Source of the DNA: an uncultured Methylophilaceae bacterium
Lineage (GTDB): Bacteria; Pseudomonadota; Gammaproteobacteria; Burkholderiales; Methylophilaceae
NCBI GenBank assembly: GCA_903870165.1
Contig: CAIQBW010000008.1
Location: 30,068 to 94,067 of the forward strand
Reading direction: 5' to 3'
Length of the DNA: 64,000 nt
Shown here: one piece after another, positions 56,042-64,000 of the stretch
How the letters are laid out: each line of letters opens with the position of its first letter
Numbering within the stretch: position 1 is the first letter of the stretch
The notes under the pieces: model-generated
Databases searched by the model: none
The model's input: only the letters and a program-made list of their open reading frames with translations
Told to the model about the DNA's origin: nothing
Translations under genes and position numbers: made by a program

Positions 56042-57940
56042 TTATAGCCCCAGCACAATTTTAGCTGTAACAGCAACTTGTGCAATAATTTGACTCATCT
56101 CTAACCAGTACTGTCGAGATTTTGGATCTACATAAGGTAGTACCATGATTGTATCTCCCTCTCTAATCTCATATTTTTTTGAGTAACCTGAAAAAAGATT
56201 CGACTTTTCATTAATATCACTAAAACTTCCATCTAGATGAGAAATGATTATTCTGGATTGATCTTGTTTTTGTGTGTATCCACCACATTTTGTTATGTAA
56301 TCATCAATAGACTGCGATTTGTCATATGCAATGGATGTTGGAAATAAAACCAAGCCTGAAACATTGATTAATCCACTTTTTGCTGGAATGTTGATGATGT
56401 CACCATTTTCGAGAAGCAGATCGTCACGTTTATTTGTTTGTGCAATTAAAACTTGGCCTAACGGTTGAACTTGCTTTGCATTAGCAACCCACTGCAGCAT
56501 GCGCGTCGCTTCTTGAGATCTCAATCCCTCTTCTGCCGCGGTCCCTGACCTAGATGTAAGAACATTAGCTTGAAGAGTCTGTATTAGAGATTGCAGTTGT
56601 TGAGTTTGAAGTGCTTGAGCACTTAGTCTAAAGAGCTGAATGTTTGCTGGGTCTGATCTTTCTGAAAATTTTATATTTTTCATCAGATCGCCAAGTCTTG
56701 CACCATGGGGCAGTACGTAAGCAATTTCACTATCATGCTCACCTTGGACCCTGACACTAATAGTTCCAATTTTTTTGTCTGATGTGAATTGGACGACGTC
56801 ACCGTTGTTTACATTAATGTTGCTTGAGGTGCTGATTGGGTAATATTCTGTATTGGCAAATACGCCGCTGTCATTTCTCGTGATTAAGACATGGTTCACT
56901 TGTGCAAATGGTTTTGATAGTTTGATAACTTCAGATAGTTTTATTGACTCACCAATAAATTCAAACTGATTGGAGTTCTCAACTAAGCCATTTGCAGTTG
57001 TGAAAGTATTTTTTCTGGTAGTTGCAAGTATGACATCCCCATCAGCCAATTGAATGAGCGGCATCTTACCCTGTAATAAGAAGTCATATAAATTGAATGT
57101 TGCTCTAACTAAATCACCCCTTTTAACTTCTATCTTTAAAAAAGACCCCCTTGCCACATCTATCCCACCAGCTTGATCGAGGTAGCTTAATAGACTGTCC
57201 ATGCTTGTGCCACTGTACATGCCAGGTAAATTAACATAGCCACCAACAAAGACTCTTACTGGTTGAGCTGCAGTAAGCGTAGAGTAACTCAACACACTGT
57301 TTTTATAGACTTTAGAAATCGCTGTCTCTACGACATGTTGTAAGTCATGATTTTTAATTCCGAGTACATAAACAGGACCTATATTGGGAATGTAAATATT
57401 TCCTTTAGGATCTACATTCAAGAACGAATCCATTTGCAAGCTTCCCCATAGCCTTACTTCTACAGAGTCACCAATTGCAATCATATAGTCAGCATTGAAT
57501 TGTGTTGGAGCAAGTCTTGCAAATGCACCTGTAAATAAATTGGCTCCAAAATTATTCGCATTCTGGTTGCTACTATAAAAATTACTCTGAGCACTATTTG
57601 GGGTAAATGATGATGACGAATTGCTTACTGAAGGCACAGCGGTCGTTTGTTGATTGTTAGGAGGAGTAATATTTAAGCTGTTTGATGGAGTGAGCGATAT
57701 CCCATTGTTAATGGTAGGGGATGTTGCTGGGGGGGCAGAAGGAATAGTTTTCTGCGGGCTAATAAAATTCTGAAGCGCATTTCCTGCTCCGCCTAAAATT
57801 CCACCTGCCAAGAAACCTTGCGCTGGGGTGATGCCATCAGCTGAAGCAGATGTTGCGGCCAAAAAGAAGACCATTCCAACCAAGTTAAAAAGCTTTTGTT
57901 TTAAATGATCAAAATATATATATTTTTTTAAAATATTCAT
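56042..57940 (-). CDS. kpsD: Polysaccharide export outer-membrane protein, KpsD-like
   Basis: ATG 57940 (MNILKKYIYFD, with GAGA upstream) starts a 632-residue protein. A signal peptide (about 20-36, cleavage near TSASADG) is followed by a Pro/Asn/Ser-rich linker, then a Poly_export domain (YMIAIGDSVEVRLWGSLQ, DPKGNIYIPNIGPV) and SLBB-like segments (VRVFVGGYVNLPGMY, INVSGLVLFPTSI). A C-terminal hydrophobic segment ends the protein. KpsD/Wza-type proteins form the outer-membrane channel. It follows the kpsE-like gene by 4 nt. Confidence 0.9.
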   Translation of the reverse strand: MNILKKYIYFDHLKQKLFNLVGMVFFLAATSASADGITPAQGFLAGGILGGAGNALQNFISPQKTIPSAPPATSPTINNGISLTPSNSLNITPPNNQQTTAVPSVSNSSSSFTPNSAQSNFYSSNQNANNFGANLFTGAFARLAPTQFNADYMIAIGDSVEVRLWGSLQMDSFLNVDPKGNIYIPNIGPVYVLGIKNHDLQHVVETAISKVYKNSVLSYSTLTAAQPVRVFVGGYVNLPGMYSGTSMDSLLSYLDQAGGIDVARGSFLKIEVKRGDLVRATFNLYDFLLQGKMPLIQLADGDVILATTRKNTFTTANGLVENSNQFEFIGESIKLSEVIKLSKPFAQVNHVLITRNDSGVFANTEYYPISTSSNINVNNGDVVQFTSDKKIGTISVRVQGEHDSEIAYVLPHGARLGDLMKNIKFSERSDPANIQLFRLSAQALQTQQLQSLIQTLQANVLTSRSGTAAEEGLRSQEATRMLQWVANAKQVQPLGQVLIAQTNKRDDLLLENGDIINIPAKSGLINVSGLVLFPTSIAYDKSQSIDDYITKCGGYTQKQDQSRIIISHLDGSFSDINEKSNLFSGYSKKYEIREGDTIMVLPYVDPKSRQYWLEMSQIIAQVAVTAKIVLGL

Positions 57941-57944
57941 TTTG

Positions 57945-59078
57945 TTAGTCTCTGTGGTCTCGAATAATCGCAATAAGCAATTGGGCTATTCCAGCAAGAA
58001 TTAATAAAAAGAATATAAATACCAGCGTATTATATATTCTGCGCGGTTCAAGGGGATATTGAGGAAATGTTGGGGCTTGAAGTACAAATACTTTTCTCAT
58101 CATAAGCGCAGCCATTACCCGGCCTGACTGTAATGAGCTTAACGCAGCAGCATAGGTACTATCCATGAGGTTGACATCCATTTGAACCCTTAGGGCTTGA
58201 TCGGAAGTGTAGTTTAAAAGCTTGCTATTGGGCGCAGTCAGTCTAGCTCTTTCAGTTTTGATTTGTTTGTTTAATGAGGAGAGTTGTTGGTCCAGTGCAA
58301 TTATGCTTGGATTGTTTGGCATTAAGTAGGCTAACATCGCGTTACGACTTGCTTCAATTGCTACCCGTTGCGAGTCTAAACCATTCACAACGGCGTCTAT
58401 ACTAGCTGCTGTGGTGGTTGGTGAAATCAGACCTTTTTTATTCTGGAAATTGGTCATTACTTCGTGAGCTCTAATATCTTCATTCTTAATAATTTCAACC
58501 TGCTCGCTCAAAAATAACATTTGTTTTTGAAGAATACGTTGTGAAGTCAGGTTCATATATTCTTCACCTTTTTCAACAAGCATTTCTGCAATTGCATGAG
58601 CCATTTTTTCATCATATGCCTGTGCTTTTATCACTAGTGCACCGCTGTTGGTATCTAACTCGACACTTACTCTGGAGAGGTAATAGTCGTGAAATTTTTC
58701 TAATGAATTGTTATGACAACATAACCATAATCTTGAGATTGGATCATGGTGCCAGTCACTGTAATGCGCACGTAATTTTAACTTCGCATCAAGCGCTTCC
58801 ATCATATCTACAGATAGTAGGTAGTCTCTAAGCCACATTTGGCTAGCAACGAATTCTGCTGATCCATTGCTGCCGCTTAGCATGCTGTTTGAATTGTTTC
58901 CCTGTGACATTTCAGTATTGACCATAATAATATGCGCCTCTGAAACGTACCTGTCTGATGCAATGAGTCCCCAATAAATTGATACAATCAAAGAAGTCAG
59001 AAGTAAAAATGAAGTTAATTTATGACTTTTAACATTATGAGAAATTAATTCGATATGTTTTGTTTTAGATAATTGCAT
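57945..59078 (-). CDS. kpsE: Capsule export inner-membrane protein, KpsE-like
   Basis: A 377-residue polysaccharide co-polymerase-type protein. Two membrane segments (about 22-42 and 350-372) enclose a large periplasmic region with coiled coils (about 185-310). The conserved PxxPxxPxR element appears just before the second membrane segment as PTFPQYPLEPRRIYN. KpsE/CtrB/BexC connects the ABC transporter to the outer-membrane channel. It sits between kpsT-like and kpsD-like genes on one transcript. Confidence 0.93.
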   Translation of the reverse strand: MQLSKTKHIELISHNVKSHKLTSFLLLTSLIVSIYWGLIASDRYVSEAHIIMVNTEMSQGNNSNSMLSGSNGSAEFVASQMWLRDYLLSVDMMEALDAKLKLRAHYSDWHHDPISRLWLCCHNNSLEKFHDYYLSRVSVELDTNSGALVIKAQAYDEKMAHAIAEMLVEKGEEYMNLTSQRILQKQMLFLSEQVEIIKNEDIRAHEVMTNFQNKKGLISPTTTAASIDAVVNGLDSQRVAIEASRNAMLAYLMPNNPSIIALDQQLSSLNKQIKTERARLTAPNSKLLNYTSDQALRVQMDVNLMDSTYAAALSSLQSGRVMAALMMRKVFVLQAPTFPQYPLEPRRIYNTLVFIFFLLILAGIAQLLIAIIRDHRD

Positions 59079-59096
59079 AAGGGAGAGCTTTTAAAT

Positions 59097-60101
59097 TTAT
59101 TGGGAGGATGCGATTGCTTTTACACACTGACTGTTTACATCATAAAGTTCAACATATTGGTCTGCAACCGGGTTATATTTGATTAACAAAGGCTTTTTAT
59201 TTGGAAGCAAGGTAAAACCTAAGTTCTTAATTACACCAATATTCGCTAGATTCATTCCAATTTCTTTAGCGGCCATTATTGCATGACTACCCTCTTCATG
59301 TCCGATTCTTTCTGGACAACCATCCAAGCCTTTATTTAACAAAGTTAATCCTTTTTGTAAAACCTCAGCCATTTCCTTTGATATTCCACTAAGTTCTTGG
59401 TGTTCAAGTTTGGGTGATAGGGCTTTATCGATTTGATGATTTAACTCACTTTTTTTGTACTCAATTAAAGCATCATTGATGTCATCAAACCAATAAGCTT
59501 TTCCCTCATGCAACCAAATGCCTGATTTGCAGAATTCTTTTAAAGTGCTTTCTCCATGAGCTGCCATGATCAGGCTGCTTTTCCCAACTAGATTTCTAAA
59601 GGCATCAGCAGCCTTCTTTCTGAATGATGCATCACCTGCTGCAGTTACTTCATCGGATATATAGACGTCAAAGTTTACAGCTAGGGATAACGCAAACTGG
59701 AGGCGTGATCTCATTCCAGAAGAGTAGGTTCTAATTGGCTCATCAAATGCAGTACCTATTTCTGCAAAGTCTTGAATATAATCAATTCGATCAATTAAGT
59801 CTGATTCATGTCCATAAATGCGGCATATAAATTTTGCGTTTTGCCGCCCGGTTAGTGATGGCTGCAAGCCACTCCCTAAACCCATCGGCCAAGAAATGCG
59901 CGTTTTTCTTTGTATGGATCCTTTAGTGGGGTGATCAACGCCACCAATTAATCGAAGTAATGTAGATTTCCCTGCACCGTTTTTACCGATTATCCCAACG
60001 TTGTGATTGGATGGTATGGTTAATGAAATACCGTTTAATATCCATCTTCCTGGACCATCCTTTGTTTTGTAACGTTTATAAATATCATCAATGATAATCA
60101 T
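59097..60101 (-). CDS. kpsT: Capsule ABC transporter ATP-binding protein, KpsT-like, with C-terminal extension
   Basis: The ATPase that drives polysaccharide export. Residues 1-220 are a normal KpsT: Walker A GKNGAGKST, signature TYSSGMRSRLQFAL, Walker B VYISDEVTAAGDASF and a switch His (AAHGES). Unlike standard KpsT (about 220 residues) this has about 110 further residues (from KSELNHQIDKAL to VKAIASSQ), not a recognised carbohydrate-binding domain. It overlaps kpsM by 4 nt. The extra region may regulate coupling or bind a partner. Confidence 0.92.
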   Translation of the reverse strand: MIIIDDIYKRYKTKDGPGRWILNGISLTIPSNHNVGIIGKNGAGKSTLLRLIGGVDHPTKGSIQRKTRISWPMGLGSGLQPSLTGRQNAKFICRIYGHESDLIDRIDYIQDFAEIGTAFDEPIRTYSSGMRSRLQFALSLAVNFDVYISDEVTAAGDASFRKKAADAFRNLVGKSSLIMAAHGESTLKEFCKSGIWLHEGKAYWFDDINDALIEYKKSELNHQIDKALSPKLEHQELSGISKEMAEVLQKGLTLLNKGLDGCPERIGHEEGSHAIMAAKEIGMNLANIGVIKNLGFTLLPNKKPLLIKYNPVADQYVELYDVNSQCVKAIASSQ

Positions 60102-60883
60102 GGCTTAACCAATTTTTTCGCAAATTTTACGTGAAGAGCAAGCCCAAAAAAAACGCTGGTAAGTGAGAAACCATATAAATAAACTAAACTTAAATTTGGT
60201 GCAACGACATAATGATTGCTAAATGATATGCGAAGAAACTCTATGCCATGGATAATCGGATTCCACATGAGAACGTCGTAATAAGGCTTTGGAATACTTA
60301 ATATAGGAATGAGAACGCCAGATAAGAAATAAAGAGGAAGCATAATAAATTTGAGCAACTTCTCAATTTCGGGAATTAACTCATTAATGACAGAAAAAAT
60401 TAATCCATAACCCAAGCCTAAAAGTCCTAGGCCAATCCAAGCACAAATTGCAAGTATGGGGTCAGCTACTTTAATGGGTAGACCTAATATCACAAGCGTA
60501 GTAAGTAATAGACTGATGGTTACAGTCATAATAAAACTCTCTAAGCAAGCTCTTGTAATAACGGTATCTACTGGCTTAACAAGCTTGTAGGAGAATAGTG
60601 TTTGGTTTGCATCAACTGCATTTGTACATTGATTTCCCACACGCGTGAAAAGAAAGTAACCAGAGAATCCTAACATAAACCAAATGGCGATATCCATTCC
60701 GTACATTGATCCTACGTGCAAGGCTGAATACCAATAAAGATGAAAAATGATGACGATAAGGGGTTCAAGCATCAACCAAAGCCAAGCTGCACGACCTGTT
60801 GATAGCCGAGTTACTGCTTCTCTAAGAAAGAGCGCTTTCCAAACAGCTAGCGTGATTTTTAATGGTGATCTTAAATTATTCAC
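60098..60883 (-). CDS. kpsM: Capsule ABC transporter permease, KpsM-like
   Basis: A 261-residue ABC-2 type permease with about six membrane segments. ALFLREAVTRLSTGRAAWLWLMLEP at the N-terminus and GVLIPILSIPKPYYDVLMWNP near residue 190 are conserved in KpsM/BexB/CtrC. It is the first gene of the kpsM-kpsT-kpsE-kpsD transcript. The 159-nt gap to the divergent cysC gene should hold promoters for both, but no strong box stands out. Confidence 0.95.
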   Translation of the reverse strand: MNNLRSPLKITLAVWKALFLREAVTRLSTGRAAWLWLMLEPLIVIIFHLYWYSALHVGSMYGMDIAIWFMLGFSGYFLFTRVGNQCTNAVDANQTLFSYKLVKPVDTVITRACLESFIMTVTISLLLTTLVILGLPIKVADPILAICAWIGLGLLGLGYGLIFSVINELIPEIEKLLKFIMLPLYFLSGVLIPILSIPKPYYDVLMWNPIIHGIEFLRISFSNHYVVAPNLSLVYLYGFSLTSVFFGLALHVKFAKKLVKP

Positions 60884-61048
60884 TTCTTTAATCTCAAACT
60901 TATTATTTACCAGAGATTCTAAATCGCATGAATAATTATTTTACAGCAATAAACTCACATAGGATTAATCAAGACGGATGATAATTTTAGTAATTAAAAA
61001 TGAATTCCCTTTAGAATAGCGAAGTGTTGTTTTTTTGATTTTTTGCTC

Positions 61049-61645
61049 ATGAATAAAAATATTAGACGAGAATTGTCAGCAGTTGCTCGTGTTGACCGTG
61101 AGAAGTTAAATGGTCATAAGCCTTTATTGATCTGGTTAACTGGATTGAGCGGCTCAGGTAAATCTACATTGTCCTATCATCTTGAGCGCATTCTTTTTGA
61201 TCGTGGCCTTTGCGCATATGTTCTGGATGGAGACAACATGAGGCATGGACTATGTAGTGATTTAGATTTCAGCGCTCAAGCACGGACTGAAAATATCCGC
61301 CGTGTTGGTGAGGTGGCTAAGATTCTTTTGGATGCTGGGTTAGTAACAATTTCATCCTTTATCTCTCCTGTTCGTGAAGACCGTGAAAAGGTCAGAGACG
61401 CTTTAGGTGAAGATGCTTTCGTCGAAATTTTTTGTAGCTGCCCTATAGAAACTTGTGAAGCTCGGGATGTGAAGGGTCTCTATCAAAAAGCACGCGAGGG
61501 TCTTATTCCCGAATTTACAGGAATATCTTCTCCCTACGAAGCGCCACTGAACCCAGCGTTAATCTTGGATACATCAGTATTGTCGCTAGATGAATGTTTA
61601 ACTAAGATTTTAGATGTGTTGAGGCAAAGAGGACTGCCTGTTTAG
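61049..61645 (+). CDS. cysC: Adenylylsulfate (APS) kinase
   Basis: Phosphorylates APS to PAPS, the donor for sulfotransferases. From ATG 61049, 198 residues. Walker A is GLSGSGKSTL; LDGDNMRHGLCSDL is the APS-binding region; FISPVREDREKVRD and FVEIFCSCPIETCEARDVKGLYQKAR follow. No cysD/cysN or sulfite-reduction genes are nearby, so it probably supplies PAPS for the local sulfotransferases rather than general assimilation. It is divergent from kpsM and 19 nt before the KpsC-like gene. Confidence 0.95.
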   Translation: MNKNIRRELSAVARVDREKLNGHKPLLIWLTGLSGSGKSTLSYHLERILFDRGLCAYVLDGDNMRHGLCSDLDFSAQARTENIRRVGEVAKILLDAGLVTISSFISPVREDREKVRDALGEDAFVEIFCSCPIETCEARDVKGLYQKAREGLIPEFTGISSPYEAPLNPALILDTSVLSLDECLTKILDVLRQRGLPV

Positions 61646-61664
61646 TAAGGCCTTTTTTACGCTC

Positions 61665-62732
61665 ATGTTTCCAAATTTACCAGATCATGTATTCGTTTAC
61701 GGGTTTTCTTATCGTAAAAGATGTCTTTTAGGTAAATTACTTTCATGCATTCGAATTACGCAGACTCTTAATATAGATTTAACGCCTCCAAATGCTGTAA
61801 TCTTTGTTTGGGGCGCGAAAGAGATTTCTCAAGATTTAGGCCAAAGAGAAGTGATTCGTGTTGAAGATGGCTTTTATCGCTCTGTGGGCCTAGGTTCTGA
61901 CTTTGTTTATCCTAGTTCGCTCGTCTTTGATCGTTCAGGCATTTACTTTGATCCAATAACACCGTCTGACTTAGAGAGTATTTTAAATGGCCAAGTGTTT
62001 AATCAAGATGACTTAATGCGGGCCAAACAAATTCGACAATTCATCACCAAAAACCAGCTCACTAAATATAATCTTGAAACTTCCCAGCCAAGGCATAAGC
62101 CGCTTACTCAATCTAAAGTAATCTTTGTGCCTGGGCAGGTTGAGGATGATGCCTCTATTATCTATGGAGGGGGGCATGTCAGGACTAACCTCGACTTACT
62201 CAAAGCAGTGCGTGCTTCAAATCCAAATGCCTGCTTGATTTACAAACCTCATCCCGACGTCCAGGCACTTAACCGTAAGGGGCGGGTGTCTAAAAAGACC
62301 CTGCTTAAGTTTGCCAATGCTGTTGAGTATGAGCGCTCTGTGATCGACTGCATTGATGATGCGGATGAGGTGCATACCATGACCTCGCTTGTAGGTTTTG
62401 ATGCCTTATTGCGAGATAAAAAAGTGATAACTTATGGTCAGCCTTTCTATGCGGGTTGGGGGTTGACCCAAGACGTGTTTGCGTCTGGTGAGGCTTTTTT
62501 TAGAAGGGGGAGAAAGCTCTTGCTGGATGAGCTCGTGGCAGGGGCGTTAATCTACTATCCAATCTATTGGGACTGGGAGTCTAAGGCACTAACCACATGC
62601 GAAGACTCGCTGATTAAGCTCGCCAAGAGCAGGGATGAATTGAGTAAGTGTGGCCGGCTAGCCAATCTTAAAGACGGGCTGATGCGGAGGCAATTACGTA
62701 AAATATGCATGCTACTAAAAACGCTCTGTTAA
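61665..62732 (+). CDS. Single-domain KpsC-like capsule Kdo transferase
   Basis: A 355-residue protein with the KpsC pattern: FVWGAKE, VEDGFYRSVGLGSDFVYPSSLVFD, SGIYFDP and PSDLESIL in the N-terminal half, then FVPGQVEDDASI, LIYKPHPDV, HTMTSLVGFDALL and YGQPFYAGWGLT. Full-length KpsC has about 670 residues with two such catalytic domains making alternating Kdo linkages; here only one is present. It extends the Kdo linker together with the KpsS-like enzyme. The second activity must be absent or elsewhere. Confidence 0.85.
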   Translation: MFPNLPDHVFVYGFSYRKRCLLGKLLSCIRITQTLNIDLTPPNAVIFVWGAKEISQDLGQREVIRVEDGFYRSVGLGSDFVYPSSLVFDRSGIYFDPITPSDLESILNGQVFNQDDLMRAKQIRQFITKNQLTKYNLETSQPRHKPLTQSKVIFVPGQVEDDASIIYGGGHVRTNLDLLKAVRASNPNACLIYKPHPDVQALNRKGRVSKKTLLKFANAVEYERSVIDCIDDADEVHTMTSLVGFDALLRDKKVITYGQPFYAGWGLTQDVFASGEAFFRRGRKLLLDELVAGALIYYPIYWDWESKALTTCEDSLIKLAKSRDELSKCGRLANLKDGLMRRQLRKICMLLKTLC

Positions 62733-62929
62733 TAAGGGTATTTTTTGCTTCTTGATTTTTTTCTGATGCTGCTTGATGTTTGGCTGGAGGGTGTAAATAA
62801 TTTTTTGTAAACGTCATTTTGCAGGAAACTGCGCTTTTCAGAAATGGAATAAAAATGACGACACGAAGAGTGTGGTTTTTTCATGAGAGTACATAGTTAA
62901 TTTTCATACGGCTGTTATTGAATGCATCT
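62733..62929 (+). other. Gap after the KpsC-like gene with an inverted repeat
   Basis: No gene is supported here. CGTCATTTT (62812-62820) and AAAATGACG (62852-62860) form a 9-bp inverted repeat around a small inner hairpin (GCAG-GAAA-CTGC). Shortly after, ACAC-GAAGA-GTGT is followed by a T-run (around 62870) and may act as a weak terminator. Confidence 0.35.
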
Positions 62930-63304
62930 CTAGCGCGCAACTAAATTAGGTGCAAGCACCCCAAGTTTTGGCTGATTAACAAATGGCTGGCCTGGCGCAG
63001 ATCCAATCCAAGTGTTGCAATATGGAAGTTTCACACAATGATTAAAATCAAACTTGGTATCAGCGGCTAACCCCGACAACCTAAAGCTGGGCCCATCAGC
63101 TTTTTCAATTTTAAATTATGATGGACATAAGCGATCAAGCTTTTTAGTTGTACCGTAAACAACAGTCGCTACAGGTTTATTATTACTAACTGCGCCAATC
63201 TCAATAATCAATGCAGGGCGGGGCTTGGTTCCTGGATTTCCAAGTGACTCAGGAAATAAACACCAGACAATATCGCCATTTGTTGGAAGTGAAAAATAGC
63301 GCAT
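62930..63304 (-). pseudogene. PemK/MazF-like toxin gene broken by an in-frame TAA
   Basis: From ATG 63304 the frame reads MRYFSLPTNGDIVWCLFPE, GTKPRPALIIEIG and VVYGTTKKLDRLCPS, typical of the PemK/MazF fold, then meets TAA at 63116-63118. The same frame continues without a start codon (FKIEKADGPSFRLSGLAA, then DTKFDFNHCVKLPY and PKLGVLAPNLVAR) to a second stop at 62930-62932. That tail matches the usual C-terminus of this toxin-like family (a DTKFDF block and a GxLxP end). A single G-to-T change (GAA to TAA) would explain it. The N-terminal 62 residues could still be made. Confidence 0.8.
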
Positions 63305-63309
63305 TGGGA

Positions 63310-63618
63310 TTAAGCAAATAATGCGCTAGTCATAACAATCTCTTGGTCTATACCTGATAGCTTCTTGATCTTTTTAAGTTCCGATTCAGAAAGCGCTCCA
63401 TCATCCAATACATATGCAGGAATGATTTCTTTCGCTAACCTAGACAATGCATAATGTACTACGTCTGTCTCATTGAAACCCAATAGATCTGCCATATTTT
63501 TCACGGTTGTTTTTTGAACCCCTAGAGGACTGTCTTTGCATTTGAATTTCAACAGCATTGAATGGGTATCAGGCTTTTTGGTGTTTGATAACAAATTGTT
63601 TTTAGCTGCTGCACTCAT
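63310..63618 (-). CDS. Antitoxin-like protein upstream of the broken toxin gene
   Basis: A 102-residue protein with AAAGGGAA about 6-13 nt before its ATG. The middle (TTVKNMADLLGFNETDVVHYALSRLAKE) looks like a ribbon-helix-helix DNA-binding unit, and the C-terminal tail (LSESELKKIKKLSG) would contact a toxin. Its stop is 5 nt before the toxin ATG, standard toxin-antitoxin spacing. Assignment rests on position and pattern rather than a recognised named family. Confidence 0.65.
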   Translation of the reverse strand: MSAAAKNNLLSNTKKPDTHSMLLKFKCKDSPLGVQKTTVKNMADLLGFNETDVVHYALSRLAKEIIPAYVLDDGALSESELKKIKKLSGIDQEIVMTSALFA

Positions 63619-63642
63619 GTTGATTCCCTTTCAAGCTAATTT

Positions 63643-63673
63643 TATAAATATATATAAAACGTATATATTTATA
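63643..63673. promoter_or_regulatory. AT-rich palindromic operator upstream of the antitoxin gene
   Basis: TATAAATATATA (63643-63654) and TATATATTTATA (63662-63673) are perfect 12-bp inverted repeats with a 7-nt spacer, 25 nt before the antitoxin start. It contains TATA-rich -10-like sequence, so antitoxin binding here would give autoregulation. Confidence 0.55.
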
Positions 63674-63709
63674 GTTGCTTAGACAATATTTTACGGGTGC
63701 TGAATAACA

Positions 63710-64000
63710 TTATCCTGCTTTATATTTCTTCAGTGCCGACCTCGTCCTGCTATCAAGCAAGCTCCACAGCGCAACCTTCTCATCGTTCTCTAGCATCTCG
63801 CAGCGTTCATGCGCGAGTCTTAATTCTTCTAGTTGGACGAGCTCTGTCACTTCCTCTGCGATTCTGGCAAGCAAATCTTTTTCATCCGTGTTGAATGCTT
63901 CTAGTGCGCCTGCTGTTGGCGTGATGGATTGCTGTGGTGGCTTTATGTCTTCTTTTATTTCGTTTGCTGCTTTATCTTTCTTTATTGCTTCGCTCTTTTC
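63710..64000 (-). CDS. 3' end of an unrecognised gene running off the window
   Basis: An open minus-strand frame of 96 codons reaches the window edge with no start codon inside, so it is the C-terminal part of a longer protein; TTA at 63710-63712 is its stop. The visible residues are charged and helical: a Lys/Ala-rich stretch, PPQQSITPTAGALEAFN, then IAEEVTELVQLEELRLAHE and VALWSLLDSRTRSALKKYKAG. The closing W-x-L-L-x-S-x-x-R-x-A-L-K pattern recalls proteins of mobile elements, but I cannot name a family. Confidence 0.7.
   Translation of the reverse strand, partial: EKSEAIKKDKAANEIKEDIKPPQQSITPTAGALEAFNTDEKDLLARIAEEVTELVQLEELRLAHERCEMLENDEKVALWSLLDSRTRSALKKYKAG

Noticed and set aside
63697..63894. 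Plus-strand 65-residue frame at the right end
   Set aside because: It is antisense to the much more protein-like minus-strand fragment at 63710-64000.
31115..64000. CRISPR array, insertion sequence, rRNA operon, or direct repeat of the tRNA-Leu end
   Set aside because: None found by eye: no regularly spaced repeats, no transposase or integrase frame, no rRNA-like sequence, and no second copy of the tRNA 3' end.

Overview
The window looks like a chromosomal segment of a betaproteobacterium, most likely a methylotroph of the Methylophilaceae (Methylotenera/Methylophilus type). This rests on gene order and protein style (dapB-carA-carB-greA; yhbY divergent from rlmE-ftsH-folP-glmM; birA-coaX; aceE-aceF-lpdA with a lipoyl domain on E3; recJ; tpiA-secG-tRNA-Leu). 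It is an inference, since no marker rRNA is present.

Layout. Positions 1-31,114 hold a dense housekeeping backbone: lysine and pyrimidine/arginine precursor synthesis (dapB, carAB), transcription and ribosome factors (greA, yhbY, rlmE), FtsH protease, folate (folP), peptidoglycan precursor (glmM), glnS, biotin and CoA genes (birA, coaX), the pyruvate dehydrogenase operon (aceE-aceF-lpdA, minus strand, with a strong palindrome at its promoter), an M17 aminopeptidase, a CYTH/short-CHAD protein, sixA, recJ, tpiA and secG. A tRNA-Leu(GAG) ends this block.

From about 31.2 kb to 62.7 kb the DNA becomes visibly AT-richer and turns into an accessory envelope region. The first part (31.2-36.9 kb) is a cell-shape/envelope module: a RodZ-like membrane HTH protein, three bactofilins with an M23 peptidase between the first and second, a META-domain lipoprotein, a short FimV-like LysM protein and a DUF4156 lipoprotein. 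The second part (37.1-62.7 kb) is a capsule locus of the ABC-transporter (group 2, Kdo-linker) type: KpsS-like and single-domain KpsC-like Kdo transferases, KpsM, KpsT (with a long C-terminal extension), KpsE and KpsD. It also holds several large glycosyltransferases, an acetyltransferase, two methyltransferases (one interrupted by an in-frame TGA) and a GT61 protein. Sulfation genes are spread across it: cysC (makes PAPS), a Stf0 sulfotransferase, a second sulfotransferase domain fused to a TPR-glycosyltransferase, and cysQ (removes PAP). Read together, they suggest a sulfated, probably O-acetylated and possibly O-methylated surface polysaccharide.

The right end (62.7-64 kb) carries a toxin-antitoxin remnant: an intact antitoxin-like gene with a palindromic promoter, and a PemK/MazF-like toxin gene broken by one in-frame TAA. 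The last feature is the 3' end of an unrecognised minus-strand gene that runs off the window. Most unusual items: the sulfated-capsule gene set, the GT2-radical SAM fusion, the TPR-GT-sulfotransferase fusion with a 139-nt near-perfect internal duplication, the bactofilin/M23/RodZ-like module, and the UGA-interrupted methyltransferase with a strong hairpin just after the stop.
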